64,000 bases of DNA from NCBI GenBank assembly GCA_038533575.1, contig JBCAYL010000002.1:1-64000 (forward strand). Reading direction: 5' to 3'. The DNA comes from Pseudomonadota bacterium. GTDB lineage: Bacteria; Pseudomonadota; Alphaproteobacteria; Rhodobacterales; Rhodobacteraceae. Below the pieces are notes generated by a model, which was given only the letters and a program-made list of their open reading frames with translations, was not told the origin of the DNA and did no database searches. Positions within the stretch are counted from its first letter, which is position 1. Each line of letters opens with the position of its first letter. A program made the position numbers and the translations under genes. Positions 45,700 through 54,985 of this stretch are shown in pieces.

Positions 45700-46283
45700 G
45701 TTACTTGCTCGCCCTCACCGGCTCCATCGGCATGGGAAAAAGCACCGCCGCCGGCATTTTCACACAGCATGGAGTCCCAGTATGGGATGCGGACGCGGCT
45801 GTCCATGATCTTTATTTACCGGGCGCGGCGGGTACGAAGGTGGTCGAAGCGTTGGTGCCAACCGCCGTTGGTGCGGCTGGCGTCGATCGCGCCGCGCTTC
45901 GTGAAGAAATGAAGGCGGACGAGACGCTTCTTCCCCGCCTCCAAGAACATATCCACCCGCTCGTGGCAGCCGACAGGGCTGACTTCATTGCACAGAGAGA
46001 CGAGGCGGTTCTGGCCTTTGACATCCCCCTCGTCTTTGAGCTTGGCAACGAAGGTGACTTCGACGGCGTCGCCGTCGTCACAACGGAGGAAAGCTTGCAG
46101 CGTCAGCGCGTCCTGGCCAGAGAAGGGATGACGGCCGAGACCCTCGAGTTTATCCTCTCCAAACAGCTTTCCGACGCTGAAAAACGGAAGAAGGCAGACT
46201 TCTTGATCGACAGCACTTCCCTCGCCACAGCGGAACGGGATATCAAAGCAATCCTCGCCAAGATTGGAGCTCCTGATGCGTGA
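45696..46283 (+). CDS. coaE: Dephospho-CoA kinase
   Basis: Last step of coenzyme A synthesis. It has 195 residues from ATG 45696, which overlaps the aroE stop as ATGA. The P-loop is ALTGSIGMGKSTAAGIF near the N-terminus, followed by VPVWDADAAVHDLY, the CoA-binding segment. VLAFDIPLVFELGNE is the conserved middle block. It overlaps dnaQ by 8 bases. The operon shares synteny with Caulobacter near its origin. Confidence 0.94.
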   Translation: MSYLLALTGSIGMGKSTAAGIFTQHGVPVWDADAAVHDLYLPGAAGTKVVEALVPTAVGAAGVDRAALREEMKADETLLPRLQEHIHPLVAADRADFIAQRDEAVLAFDIPLVFELGNEGDFDGVAVVTTEESLQRQRVLAREGMTAETLEFILSKQLSDAEKRKKADFLIDSTSLATAERDIKAILAKIGAPDA

Positions 46284-46953
46284 GATCGTACTCGATACGG
46301 AAACCACCGGCCTTGATCCAAACGAAGGTCACAGGGTTGTCGAGATCGGCGCGGTCGAGCTCCATAATCACGTGCCGACAGGGCGAACCTACCATCAATA
46401 CATTGACCCGCTCCGGTCGATGCCCAAGGAAGCCTTCGACGTCCACGGGCTGGGTGACGACTTCCTGCGTGGCAAGCCGGTGTTTGCGGATATTGCCGAG
46501 GCGTTTCTGACATTCATCGGCGATGCGAAGCTTGTGATCCACAACGCCTCATTCGACATGAAATTCCTCAACGCCGAGCTTGGCTGGTTGGATCGCAAAG
46601 CCATTCCAGCGGACCAGGCCATCGACACGCTTGCCATCGCCAAGAAGAAGTTTCCCGGCTCTCCAGCCTCATTGGATGCGCTCTGCCGCCGTTTCAACAT
46701 CGACAACTCAGCGCGGACGCTGCACGGCGCGCTTCTCGATTCAGAGATCCTGGCGGAAGTGTATTTGCAGCTCATCGGCGGCAAGCAGCCGGACTTCAAT
46801 CTCGCCTCGCAAACAAGCCAGGCTGCCACGAGTACTGAGCCGGCTTGGCGACCTGCGCCTCGGCAAAAACAACTGGCGCCCCGCCTCACAGAAGCGGAGC
46901 GCCTTGCGCATCAACGGTTTATCGAAAGCCTGTCGGGCGACACGCTCTGGTAG
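46276..46953 (+). CDS. dnaQ: DNA polymerase III epsilon subunit
   Basis: Proofreading 3'-5' exonuclease of the replicative polymerase. It has 225 residues from ATG 46276, which overlaps the end of coaE by 8 bases and follows GGAGC. ExoI is LDTETTGLDPNEGHRVVEIG, ExoII VIHNASFDMKFLNAEL, and the Exo III-epsilon HGALLDSEILAEVYL. The C-terminal tail (about 190-225) is the polymerase-binding segment. It converges on secB with a 2-base gap. Confidence 0.95.
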   Translation: MREIVLDTETTGLDPNEGHRVVEIGAVELHNHVPTGRTYHQYIDPLRSMPKEAFDVHGLGDDFLRGKPVFADIAEAFLTFIGDAKLVIHNASFDMKFLNAELGWLDRKAIPADQAIDTLAIAKKKFPGSPASLDALCRRFNIDNSARTLHGALLDSEILAEVYLQLIGGKQPDFNLASQTSQAATSTEPAWRPAPRQKQLAPRLTEAERLAHQRFIESLSGDTLW

Positions 46954-46955
46954 GG

Positions 46956-47486
46956 TCAGGCGTTGCCTGCCGCCTCGCCAGATGCTTTCTGCGCTTCCAT
47001 ACGCCGCTTGATCTCGTTTCGGTAAAGGCCAACGAAATCAATGTTTTCGAGATTCAGAGGCGGGAAGCCACCATCCCGGGTGATGTCGCTGACGACGCGC
47101 CGCAGGAACGGGAAGAGCAGGCGCGGGCATTCGATGAGCAGGAAGGCATGCATCTGCTCTTGCGGTACGCCCTCAATGTGGAAGAGGCCCGCGTAATCGA
47201 GCTCGAGGACGAACAGGGTCTCGCCGCTGTCCTTGGCCTTGGACGTGACCGTCAGCTTGATGATCGTCTCGTATTGATTGTCGCCACCGCGCTTGCGTCC
47301 ATCAAGCGCGACTTGGACGGCCACTTCAGGCTTCGCATCCGGTTGCGCGCCTTTCTGGGCAAGGACATTCTCGAAGGAGAGATCCCGCACGTATTGTGCC
47401 AACGCGCGCACGTTCACATTCGGTTGCTTCTGTTGATCACCGGCTGCAGTGGCTGCAGGGGCGTCTTGCGCTCCATTCTCGGCCAT
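46956..47486 (-). CDS. secB: Protein-export chaperone SecB
   Basis: Cytoplasmic tetrameric chaperone that passes precursors to SecA. It has 176 residues. Family segments are VNVRALAQYVRDLSFENV near residue 25 and LLFPFLRRVVSDITRDGGFPPLNLENIDF near residue 135. The N-terminal about 20 residues are Ala- and Gln-rich and disordered in type. It is on the minus strand, breaking the direction of the maf-dnaQ operon, which is the same arrangement as near the Caulobacter origin. Confidence 0.95.
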   Translation of the reverse strand: MAENGAQDAPAATAAGDQQKQPNVNVRALAQYVRDLSFENVLAQKGAQPDAKPEVAVQVALDGRKRGGDNQYETIIKLTVTSKAKDSGETLFVLELDYAGLFHIEGVPQEQMHAFLLIECPRLLFPFLRRVVSDITRDGGFPPLNLENIDFVGLYRNEIKRRMEAQKASGEAAGNA

Positions 47487-47527
47487 TATTTTCGCTCCAA
47501 AGCTGTTTGAGCGCGTCTAACAAGGGC

Positions 47528-47995
47528 TCAATGGCGCGTCCACCCGGAAGACCCGGGCTGTTCGGGCGTGTCTTCGCCGACATCGCGGAACTCACCTTCG
47601 ATGATCGTGTCCCGCGGCCTCTGCGGCCCTTGCTGGTTCGCGCGATGGATGATGACCCTCTTTCGAACACGGGCGATGACGACCTGACGAATGCCCGGGA
47701 TGAGCAAAGCAAACCCGACCGCATCCGTGAAAAAACCGGGTGTTAACAGCAAGGCAGCCGAGATCAGGATCATCGCGCCGTGGGCCAGAGGCTCCGTCGG
47801 ATCATCGAATTCGTTGAGCGACTTTTGCAGCTTACCAATGGCCGCGAAGCCTTGTTGCCTGACAAGGAGCGTTCCAATTGCGGCGGTGAGCACGACGATG
47901 CCGAGCGTCGGCCAAAGGCCGATGAAGCCGCCAACTTCTATGAAAAGGCCGATTTCGATGAGCGGGACAGCCAGAAACGCAACAAACAGCCACAT
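47528..47995 (-). CDS. FxsA family membrane protein
   Basis: 155 residues from ATG 47995. The hydrophobic core WLFVAFLAVPLIEIGLFIEVG, then a segment IGTLLVRQQGFAAIGKLQ, then ILISAALLLTPGFFTDAVGFALLIP is the FxsA pattern: TPGFFTD is its strongest motif. The C-terminal basic stretch IARVRKRVIIHRAN should face the cytoplasm. FxsA interferes with phage exclusion when overproduced in E. coli, but its normal role is unknown. It lies downstream of nothing on its strand and 41 bases from secB. Confidence 0.88.
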   Translation of the reverse strand: MWLFVAFLAVPLIEIGLFIEVGGFIGLWPTLGIVVLTAAIGTLLVRQQGFAAIGKLQKSLNEFDDPTEPLAHGAMILISAALLLTPGFFTDAVGFALLIPGIRQVVIARVRKRVIIHRANQQGPQRPRDTIIEGEFRDVGEDTPEQPGSSGWTRH

Positions 47996-48112
47996 GTGCG
48001 GCACTCCTTTCTGATCACGCCTCAGGACAGGTGCCGTGCGGTGGACTTGTACTGCTGCGACCCCTACATAAGCATCTGCTAAGAGCTTTGCCATTGCGCC
48101 TGAGGTCCCTCT

Positions 48113-48778
48113 ATGAATTCGCCCATCATCCAGTTGCTTGTGCTTGCTGGAATTGCTGTCTTCCTCATCCTGCGCCTGCGATCCGTCCTCGGGACGCGTG
48201 ACGGCTTTGAGCAAGACGTGAGCCGTGGCGACAGCTCCGCGCGGGATCGTGCCGCGGCGCGCGATTTCGAGGTCATCGAGGGCGGCCCAGACCGAGACAT
48301 CACCGATCACGTCGATGAAGACGGTCCGGCCGCGGAAGCGTTCAAGCAGATGAAGCGGGTCGAGCCCGGCTTTTCGCTTTCCGAGTTCATTCAAGGTGGC
48401 GGGCAGGCCTATGAGATGATCCTCATGGCCTACGAAAACGGCGATCTTGGCGGTGTGCGAGATTTCATCGACGCGGATATCTATTCGGCCTTCGCCGAGA
48501 GCATCGAGGCGCGTCGCGATCAAGGCATATCGATCGATGCGGAGTTCATCGGGCTGCGCGAAGTCTCCGTCGACGAGGCGACCTTTGATGAGGCGAGCCA
48601 GGAAGCGGAAATCACCCTTCGGTTCGTGGGCGAATTGAGCTCGACCGTGCGCGACAAGGAGGGCGAGATCATGGAGGCGGAGTCGAGCCCCATGAAACGC
48701 ACCCGCGACAGCTGGACGTTTGCGCGCCGGATGGGTGGAGACGATCCAAACTGGATGCTTGTCGCCACCGGAGGCTGA
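48113..48778 (+). CDS. Tim44/TimA family membrane-anchored protein
   Basis: 221 residues. One N-terminal membrane segment (about 6-22, IQLLVLAGIAVFLILRLRS) is followed by a cytoplasmic or periplasmic domain of the Tim44-like fold: FSLSEFIQGGGQAYEMILMAYENGDL and the tail RDSWTFARRMGGDDPNWMLVATGG are the conserved blocks. Mitochondrial Tim44 tethers Hsp70 to the import channel; the bacterial relative TimA is membrane bound and of unclear role. It is divergent from fxsA and 87 bases upstream of the Smr gene. Confidence 0.9.
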   Translation: MNSPIIQLLVLAGIAVFLILRLRSVLGTRDGFEQDVSRGDSSARDRAAARDFEVIEGGPDRDITDHVDEDGPAAEAFKQMKRVEPGFSLSEFIQGGGQAYEMILMAYENGDLGGVRDFIDADIYSAFAESIEARRDQGISIDAEFIGLREVSVDEATFDEASQEAEITLRFVGELSSTVRDKEGEIMEAESSPMKRTRDSWTFARRMGGDDPNWMLVATGG

Positions 48779-48865
48779 CCCGATCTTCCGCTGCGGTCCC
48801 TTCCACCGCCTTTCTGCGGTCCCTCCTCATTTGGCAATCTGGAACCTGGCTTGTGAGGTGGTGCG

Positions 48866-49438
48866 ATGACCCGCAAGCGCAAGCTTCGCCCGGACGAGCA
48901 GGAGCTCTGGTCCCGGGTGGCATCGACGGCGTCACCTCTGGATCCCAAGCGCGCGGAAAAATCCGCCCTGGTTCTCCCAAGCGCAAAGCCACCTGAGCCG
49001 AAGCGCGCGGGCCCCGCACCCATACAGAGTTTCGAGATCGGGCAAAAAGCTCCGTGCCAAAGCAGGATTCCTGAGCCTCGCAAGCCAGCGCCGATGATGG
49101 ATGCAAAGGCCTTTCGCAAGCTCAAACGGGGGAAGCTGAGACCCGAAGCACGGATCGATTTGCATGGCATGACGGTGGATCGGGCGCACCCTGCACTCCT
49201 GCGATTCATCATCGGCTCCCACGCGAAGGGCTTGCGCCTTGTCCTCGTGATCACCGGCAAAGGCGAAGGTCCCGGCCCCAGCGGCCCTCTTCCCTACCAA
49301 CGCGGTATTCTCAGGCGGCAGGTGCCGTCTTGGCTCTCTCAGGCACCACTTGGCTCACTCATCCTTCAGACTGCGCCTGCCGACCGACGGCACGGCGGAG
49401 AGGGCGCGCTCTACGTCTATCTACGTCGGCAGAGGTAG
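48866..49438 (+). CDS. Smr-domain protein (MutS2 C-terminal-like)
   Basis: 190 residues. The N-terminal half is basic, low in complexity and rich in Pro and Lys. The Smr domain follows from about residue 95: IDLHGMTVDRA (LDxHGxT-type motif), LVLVITGKGEGPG and GALYVYLRR at the end. Smr domains act as nucleases on nucleic acids in other proteins. The last 18 bases overlap the convergent MFS gene. The start has GAGG nearby. It is next to timA, as in other alphaproteobacteria. Confidence 0.9.
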   Translation: MTRKRKLRPDEQELWSRVASTASPLDPKRAEKSALVLPSAKPPEPKRAGPAPIQSFEIGQKAPCQSRIPEPRKPAPMMDAKAFRKLKRGKLRPEARIDLHGMTVDRAHPALLRFIIGSHAKGLRLVLVITGKGEGPGPSGPLPYQRGILRRQVPSWLSQAPLGSLILQTAPADRRHGGEGALYVYLRRQR

Positions 49439-50638
49439 GCGCGCCCGGTTGCGCGCCAGTCCGACCCAGAGAATAGCGCCCGCGCCTAGGAAAAAGACAC
49501 TGATACACCAGAATTGCAGCTCGATCCCAATTCCTGCCGTGATGAGCGCCCCGGTGACCCCCGGCCCGACAGCCGATCCTAAAACCATGATCGCCGAGGA
49601 CGCTGCCTTGATCGAACCGAGGTGCTGGGTGCCGTAGTACTCGCTGAAGAATGATGCAGGCGCGTTGGCCTGGATGCCGGCCCCGACGGCGCAGATCATG
49701 AGACCGACGAGCGCCATGCCGAGGCTCGGCGCATAGGCGAGTGTGGCGAAGCCGAGCGCCCAAGGCAGTGGCCAGAATGCCATCACGCTGCTGCTGCCGC
49801 GTTTGTCGATCATTGCGCCCGAGGCGAATGTGGACGCGATCGCCACGGCGATGAAGCCCGGGAAGAGAGCCGTATAGGCCGCGAGCTCCCAGCCTTTGAC
49901 TTCGACGAAATGCACTTGCTGGAAAAAAAGCGCCGTCCCCCAGGCCGGAGGGGCCAGAAGCATCGGCACGGCAAGCCAGAAGAGGGAATGGCGCAACATG
50001 TCAGCCCGGCTCCAATGGTGGCCATCCATGCCCGTGACTTGAGAGTCCGTTGCGACGGATTGCGGGGTGCGCTCGAACTTCAGAAGCCATGTGAGCACTG
50101 GGATTGCCGCGAGGCAGAGCATGGCGGCGAGCATCCAGCTTTGGCGCCAGGTGATCACTGCCAGAAGGGAAACGAAGATGAACGGCAGCGCGGCGTTCCC
50201 CAAGGAAAACCCTAGGGACGCGATCGAAAGGGCCGTGCCGCGAGAGGCTGCAAACCATCGCGCCATGGAGACGATCGCGAGCTGAGATGTCATCCCCTGG
50301 CCGAAAAAGCGCAGGGCGAAGATGACGATCACGAGGCCCAAGGCTGTGCTGTTGATCGCCATACCCATGCAGGCGAGCGCAAGGCCGGGAAGGACGAAGA
50401 GCAGCAAAGCACGGGCGCGAAACCGGTCGGTGAGAACGCCGGCAAAAATCATGACGGCTGCCGAGGCCATGGTCGCGACCATGTAAAGCAGACCCCAGCC
50501 GGCATCTGTCAGGCCCACCTCGTCCATGATTTGCCCGGCGAAGAGCGAGATGAAGTAGGTCTGCCCCCAGGACGATGAGAACGTCAGCAAGAAGCCTGCG
50601 CCCAAGAAGGCCGCGTTTTCTTTGATGAAGCGGAGCAT
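49421..50638 (-). CDS. Major facilitator superfamily transporter
   Basis: 405 residues with about 12 hydrophobic segments in two groups, the usual MFS layout. The loop DRFRARALL between helices 2 and 3 matches the GxxxDRxGRR-type motif in reduced form, and the second half begins near residue 200. The N-terminus LGAGFLLTFSSSWGQTYFISLFAG is typical of the monocarboxylate or oxalate/formate-type branch, but the substrate cannot be read. Its start ATG 50638 lies 40 bases downstream of hslU on the same strand, so the genes may share transcripts. Confidence 0.88.
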   Translation of the reverse strand: MLRFIKENAAFLGAGFLLTFSSSWGQTYFISLFAGQIMDEVGLTDAGWGLLYMVATMASAAVMIFAGVLTDRFRARALLLFVLPGLALACMGMAINSTALGLVIVIFALRFFGQGMTSQLAIVSMARWFAASRGTALSIASLGFSLGNAALPFIFVSLLAVITWRQSWMLAAMLCLAAIPVLTWLLKFERTPQSVATDSQVTGMDGHHWSRADMLRHSLFWLAVPMLLAPPAWGTALFFQQVHFVEVKGWELAAYTALFPGFIAVAIASTFASGAMIDKRGSSSVMAFWPLPWALGFATLAYAPSLGMALVGLMICAVGAGIQANAPASFFSEYYGTQHLGSIKAASSAIMVLGSAVGPGVTGALITAGIGIELQFWCISVFFLGAGAILWVGLARNRARLPLPT

Positions 50639-50677
50639 TGGCCCGGCGTACGCTCTCGAGGACGCCAGCGCCAGACG

Positions 50678-51976
50678 TCAGAGCATGTAGCGGCTCACAT
50701 CCATGCTCTTGGTCAGCTCGCCGAGGTTGTCGTTCACGAACTGATCGTCGACGGTAATCTCGACGCCCGACTTGTCAGGTGCGGTGAAACTCAGCTCTTC
50801 GAAGACGCGCTCCATGACGGTGTAGAGCCGCCGCGCTCCGATGTTCTCGACGTGCTCGTTCACATCGGCGGCGACTTTTGCGAGGGCGGCAATGCCCTCC
50901 TCGGTAAAGCTTACGCTCACGTCCTCCGTGCCCATGAGCGCCGTGTATTGGCGGGTCAGTGCATTGTCTGTCTCTGTGAGAATCCGGACGAAATCGGCCT
51001 CGGTCAGAGGGCGTAACTCCACACGGATCGGAAGCCGTCCCTGCAGCTCTGGGAGCAAGTCGGATGGTTTGGCCACGTGGAAGGCACCGGAGGCGATGAA
51101 GAGGATGTGGTCCGTCTTCACCGGGCCGTGCTTCGTCGAGACCGTGGTGCCTTCTATGAGCGGCAAGAGATCGCGCTGCACGCCCTCGCGGCTGACTTCC
51201 CCGCCGCGCTCGCCCTTTGCGGCGACCTTGTCGATCTCGTCGAGGAAGACGATCCCGTTCTGCTCCACCGCTTCGATGGCCCGCGATTTGACTGTTTCGT
51301 CGTCGAGAAGCTTGTCGGCTTCCTCCCCGATCAGGATCTCGTAGCTTTCGGCGACGGTCATCTCCTTGCGCACCGTCCGTTGAAATGCCTTCCCGAACAT
51401 CGCGCCCAGATCCATCATCTGCCCTGCTCCCGGCTGTCCGGGGATCTCGAAGCCGCCCATTGGATTTGACGTGTCCTGCAGCTCGAGCGAGATTTTCTTG
51501 TCGTCGAGCTCCCCTGCCTTGAGCTTCTTCCGGAACATATCGCGGGTCTGTTCTCGTGCGCCTTCGCCGGCGATAGCCTCGATGACGCGGTCCTCGGCGG
51601 CTTGGTGCGCGCGTGTCTTCACATCCTCGCGCATGTGCTCGCGGGTCATGGTGATGGCGCCCTCCAAGAGGTCGCGAACGATCTGTTCCACATCCCGGCC
51701 GACATACCCCACCTCGGTGAACTTGGTGGCCTCCACCTTCAGAAACGGAGCGCGCGCGAGCTTTGCAAGCCGGCGGCTGATCTCGGTTTTGCCAACGCCC
51801 GTCGGGCCGATCATCAGGATGTTCTTCGGATAGACCTCGTCGCGCAGGTCGTCAGGCAGCTGTTTTCTCCGCCAGCGGTTGCGAAGGGCCACGGCGACAG
51901 CGCGTTTTGCGTCCTTCTGGCCGATGATGAAGCGGTCAAGCTCGCTCACGATTTCACGGGGAGTGAGGTCAGTCAT
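50678..51976 (-). CDS. hslU: ATP-dependent protease ATPase subunit HslU
   Basis: AAA+ unfoldase of the HslUV protease. It has 432 residues. Walker A is [16 protein letters not shown], the pore loop [18 protein letters not shown], and Walker B FLDEIDK. The C-terminal end DVSRYML is the activating tail that inserts into HslV. The ATG overlaps the stop of the membrane-protein gene upstream by 8 bases. Normally hslU directly follows hslV; here a 354-residue membrane protein is encoded between them. Confidence 0.96.
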   Translation of the reverse strand: MTDLTPREIVSELDRFIIGQKDAKRAVAVALRNRWRRKQLPDDLRDEVYPKNILMIGPTGVGKTEISRRLAKLARAPFLKVEATKFTEVGYVGRDVEQIVRDLLEGAITMTREHMREDVKTRAHQAAEDRVIEAIAGEGAREQTRDMFRKKLKAGELDDKKISLELQDTSNPMGGFEIPGQPGAGQMMDLGAMFGKAFQRTVRKEMTVAESYEILIGEEADKLLDDETVKSRAIEAVEQNGIVFLDEIDKVAAKGERGGEVSREGVQRDLLPLIEGTTVSTKHGPVKTDHILFIASGAFHVAKPSDLLPELQGRLPIRVELRPLTEADFVRILTETDNALTRQYTALMGTEDVSVSFTEEGIAALAKVAADVNEHVENIGARRLYTVMERVFEELSFTAPDKSGVEITVDDQFVNDNLGELTKSMDVSRYML

Positions 51977-53033
51977 GGATCACCGATGGAGGTAAGCGTT
52001 TCAAAGGAAGGACGGGCTTCAGGGTCTTGAGCAACTTGGCTCTGATGCGCGCCCAGAAGGCGCCTAGGAAGACGAGGACAAGCCCGAGGGTGAGAACGGT
52101 CCAAGCACCGCCATCGCCGTCGAAAACGACCCATGCCAGAGCCACCGAATACCCAACGGCCGCGATCAGGAAGGATCGCCTGTCGATGATGATGGCCACG
52201 ATGGCAAAGAGCATCAGCGTCACGAAAAGGAGTGCGTTGGCACCGCCATCGAGGAGTGTCAGGGCGACCGTGTTCACGAGCGCAGGCGCGGCCACGACAT
52301 GCAGCCAGAAGCCGTTCGCCGCCCGCCGGGTGACGCGGTGCGGGTCCGACATGTCGAAGGTCATCGCCAAAGCAAAGACCACGACGCCCAAGGCAAGGGT
52401 GATCCATGCGAAAGGACCACCGGCGGAAAGCAGGAAAAGATCGCTGATGTCCCTCGGGGATCCCGCCTGATCAGCAGCAAGAACGAGAGCGACGATGAAC
52501 GCGCCGATCGCCACGAGCGCCAGGGCGAAGGGGACCTTGAAGCGCAGCCAGTGGACAAGGAGAGCCACCGTCGTCAGCGCCAGTGGCACCGGAAGGCTCG
52601 AGAAATCCTCTTGGGCGACCATGAAAGGCTGAGCGAACCATGCCGTAAAGCCAACAGAGGCATTACCGGCCCAAAGGAGGGAGAGCGCGATGGCCGGAGC
52701 CACCATGCGCCGTTTGCGAATGAAGTATTCTGACAGAGCCCAGGTCAGGAGCGCCCCAAGGACCGTCACCGGGATGACCCGCTCGATCCAGCCTCCAAGG
52801 GCCGAGGCCACGTAGAGGCCCGCGACAGCGGCATAGCCGGTGGCGAGGATGCCGAGGCCGACGACGATGAAGATCTCGTTGAAGCCTTTGAAAAGCTCGA
52901 AGGGCTCGTCACCCTCGGCCAAGTTCTCCCGCGCGCCGCGTCTGGCGTCCGCGAGCGATGCAAGCGAAGCCGCCTGGCTCTCTGTCACGATCCCTGCCGA
53001 AACCGCGGCACACAGGTCGTCGCGTTCGATCAC
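51969..53033 (-). CDS. DUF2157-like membrane protein between hslV and hslU
   Basis: 354 residues from the GTG at 53033, which overlaps the hslV stop as GTGA. It has an about 60-residue N-terminal cytoplasmic domain ([27 protein letters not shown]) similar in type to the N-terminal domain of DUF2157 proteins, then 10 or so hydrophobic segments (for example [29 protein letters not shown] and [18 protein letters not shown]). No catalytic motif is seen. Both ends overlap protease genes, so it must be translated with them. Function unknown; whether it acts with HslUV is inference. Confidence 0.82.
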   Translation of the reverse strand: MIERDDLCAAVSAGIVTESQAASLASLADARRGARENLAEGDEPFELFKGFNEIFIVVGLGILATGYAAVAGLYVASALGGWIERVIPVTVLGALLTWALSEYFIRKRRMVAPAIALSLLWAGNASVGFTAWFAQPFMVAQEDFSSLPVPLALTTVALLVHWLRFKVPFALALVAIGAFIVALVLAADQAGSPRDISDLFLLSAGGPFAWITLALGVVVFALAMTFDMSDPHRVTRRAANGFWLHVVAAPALVNTVALTLLDGGANALLFVTLMLFAIVAIIIDRRSFLIAAVGYSVALAWVVFDGDGGAWTVLTLGLVLVFLGAFWARIRAKLLKTLKPVLPLKRLPPSVIHD

Positions 53034-53581
53034 AGGCTCTCCACCGTGAGGTTGCCGTTGGTATAGACGCAAATGTCTGCGGCGATGGCCATGGCCTCGC
53101 GCGCGATAGTTTCAGCGTCCTTGTCTGTGTCCATGAGCGCCCGGCCTGCGGCGAGCGCATAATTCCCGCCGGAGCCGATCGCGGTCACGTCATGCTCGGG
53201 CTCGAGCACGTCTCCGGCACCCGTGATGACGAAGAGATCCGTGCCGTCGGAGACGATCAACATGGCCTCGAGCTTTTGGAGGTACTTGTCCGTCCGCCAG
53301 TCTTTGGCCAATTCCACCGCGGCGCGCGCCAGTTGCCCTGGGGTGCCTTCGAGCTTTGTCTCGAGCCGCTCGAGAAGTGTGAAGGCATCTGCCGTGGAGC
53401 CCGCAAATCCCGCGATGATATCCGTGCCACCCGGTGAAAGCCGCCGCACCTTTCGCGCAGTCCCCTTGATGACCGTATCGCCGAGGCTCACCTGACCGTC
53501 GCCGGCGATGACGACCTTGCCACCCTTGCGCACACCGATGATCGTCGTGCCGTGCCACCCGGGGCTTTTCTTGTCATTCAT
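53030..53581 (-). CDS. hslV: ATP-dependent protease subunit HslV
   Basis: Proteolytic chamber of HslUV. It has 183 residues from ATG 53581, chosen because it leaves a short propeptide; the frame extends to 53632 but that part does not fit. The mature N-terminus is [21 protein letters not shown], with catalytic Thr12 after [16 protein letters not shown] is the conserved central block. It is the first gene of hslV-membrane protein-hslU and divergent from the APH-fold kinase gene. A heat-shock sigma factor promoter is expected for this operon. Confidence 0.95.
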   Translation of the reverse strand: MNDKKSPGWHGTTIIGVRKGGKVVIAGDGQVSLGDTVIKGTARKVRRLSPGGTDIIAGFAGSTADAFTLLERLETKLEGTPGQLARAAVELAKDWRTDKYLQKLEAMLIVSDGTDLFVITGAGDVLEPEHDVTAIGSGGNYALAAGRALMDTDKDAETIAREAMAIAADICVYTNGNLTVESL

Positions 53582-53603
53582 TGAGCAATTTCCCTTTGGG
53601 CGG

Positions 53604-53632
53604 TATATCATGCCGGTGAAAGCGATTGACAA
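53604..53632 (-). promoter_or_regulatory. Possible hslV promoter
   Basis: On the minus strand TTGTCA (53627-53632) and GATATA (53604-53609) are spaced by 17 bases upstream of hslV. The -35 has five of six consensus bases; the -10 is weak. The same bases overlap the 5' end of the opposite kinase gene. Confidence 0.3.
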
Positions 53633-53640
53633 CCCGACAG

Positions 53641-54609
53641 ATGTTTCGAGCCAGATCGACCCCGTTGGAGGCTAGGCTTTGGCCGCGCCTGGCCGAAGAC
53701 GCTGGGTTGGACCCAAACGACTTCACGCCTGACAAGAAATGGGCCCATCGCGGGCAGAGACGATACTCCCTCGTTTCCCTGTACCGGGGCAAAGCGGGGC
53801 GTGATGTCGTGCTCAAGGCTGATCTCCAGGATGTCACGGCAGGAGAATTCGAGAAGCTCGTGACCACCCAATCCGCCGCGTCTGACGAGATGCGCGTCAA
53901 CAACCGCGTGCCAGGCGTTCTCTCGGTCCACGTGAGCGACAGAGCCTTTCTCATGGACGCTGTGAAGGGAGATCAGCTCCACCACCTTGTGGAAGAAGCC
54001 GAGGACCATCTCGCCCTCCTCCAGCGCGCCGGTGCGTGGATCGACGCTTTCCATAGGGCCGGGCTGGAAGAACAAAGGATCTTCCGCCCCGGCTTCAATT
54101 CCAAGCGCCTGAAAGACCTCCATGAGCAGGTGCAGAGCGGCCTTCTCAAGGTCACGGACGAGGAAGATTATCTAAGCGCTCTCGATCAGGTACTGGAAGT
54201 ACTCCCCGACTTCGCGGGCAGACCGACGCAAGTCGCTTGGCAGCACGGGGACCTGAACCTTCACAACCTGCTCATGGACGGTGATGAGATGTGGGGAATT
54301 GATTTCACGAAGGTCGACCCCGTCCCCATCGGATATGACGTGGCTCGGTTTCTGCTCCACTACAGCGCCTTGCTCGCGGATCACGGGCAGCTGGAGCCCG
54401 GTTGGCCAGCTCCGCCCGCTGCTGTCGAGGCCTTCTTCAAGGGCTACCAGCTCGCGACTTTTGACGATCCGTCTATCCAGGCAATTCTGCGCGTGAAAAT
54501 CCTCAATGACTGGGCGCGCTACCCAGAGAGCCGCCTCAAAATGAAAACGCGGCAGCGCTTCCGGTTCGAGCGCTACCGCGACATTCTCAGGTCATTGATG
54601 GCGGTTTAG
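53641..54609 (+). CDS. APH-fold phosphotransferase of unknown substrate
   Basis: 322 residues from ATG 53641 (an in-frame TTG at 53626 adds five). The kinase catalytic loop is [16 protein letters not shown], followed by the metal-binding DF in [16 protein letters not shown], the aminoglycoside-phosphotransferase fold pattern. The N-terminal half is less conserved. Family members phosphorylate small molecules such as aminoglycosides, choline or sugars; none can be chosen here. No strong ribosome-binding site is seen. It is divergent from hslV and convergent with trxA (4-base overlap). Confidence 0.85.
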   Translation: MFRARSTPLEARLWPRLAEDAGLDPNDFTPDKKWAHRGQRRYSLVSLYRGKAGRDVVLKADLQDVTAGEFEKLVTTQSAASDEMRVNNRVPGVLSVHVSDRAFLMDAVKGDQLHHLVEEAEDHLALLQRAGAWIDAFHRAGLEEQRIFRPGFNSKRLKDLHEQVQSGLLKVTDEEDYLSALDQVLEVLPDFAGRPTQVAWQHGDLNLHNLLMDGDEMWGIDFTKVDPVPIGYDVARFLLHYSALLADHGQLEPGWPAPPAAVEAFFKGYQLATFDDPSIQAILRVKILNDWARYPESRLKMKTRQRFRFERYRDILRSLMAV

Positions 54610-54926
54610 ATGCTGTCTTCGATCCAGCCCTGAAGAGCCGATTTTGGCGCAGCGCCCGCGCGGTTGGACACGACCTCGCCGTCCTTGAACATGAAGAGCG
54701 CCGGGATGCCACGGACGCCCAGCTGTGCGGCGGTGTTCGGGTTGGAGTCCACGTCGACCTTCACGACCTTCACTTTGCCAGCCATCTCTTCGGAAAGCTC
54801 TTCGAGCGCGGGCCCGATTTGCTTGCAGGGGCCACACCACTCGGCCCAAAAGTCCACGACAACCGGCACGTCCGACTGGCGGACCTCGGCGTCAAATGTT
54901 GCATCGGTGGCAGCGACGGTCGCCAT
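54606..54926 (-). CDS. trxA: Thioredoxin
   Basis: 106-residue disulfide reductase. The active site is [16 protein letters not shown], the cis-Pro loop [19 protein letters not shown] precedes the ATG at 54926; the frame continues to 54989 but lacks homology. It lies 59 bases after addA on the same strand. The addA-trxA order recurs in Rhodobacteraceae. Confidence 0.96.
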   Translation of the reverse strand: MATVAATDATFDAEVRQSDVPVVVDFWAEWCGPCKQIGPALEELSEEMAGKVKVVKVDVDSNPNTAAQLGVRGIPALFMFKDGEVVSNRAGAAPKSALQGWIEDSI

Positions 54927-54985
54927 GGCAGCTCTCCTAAGCGCTAAATCTAGAAACGCGAAAGTATGAATGGCCCGGGCCGTCG

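Noticed and set aside
53626-53631. TTGACA as a promoter for the APH-fold kinase
   Set aside because: No -10 at a workable distance before the start; the bases may be the minus-strand -35 of hslV or an in-frame TTG.
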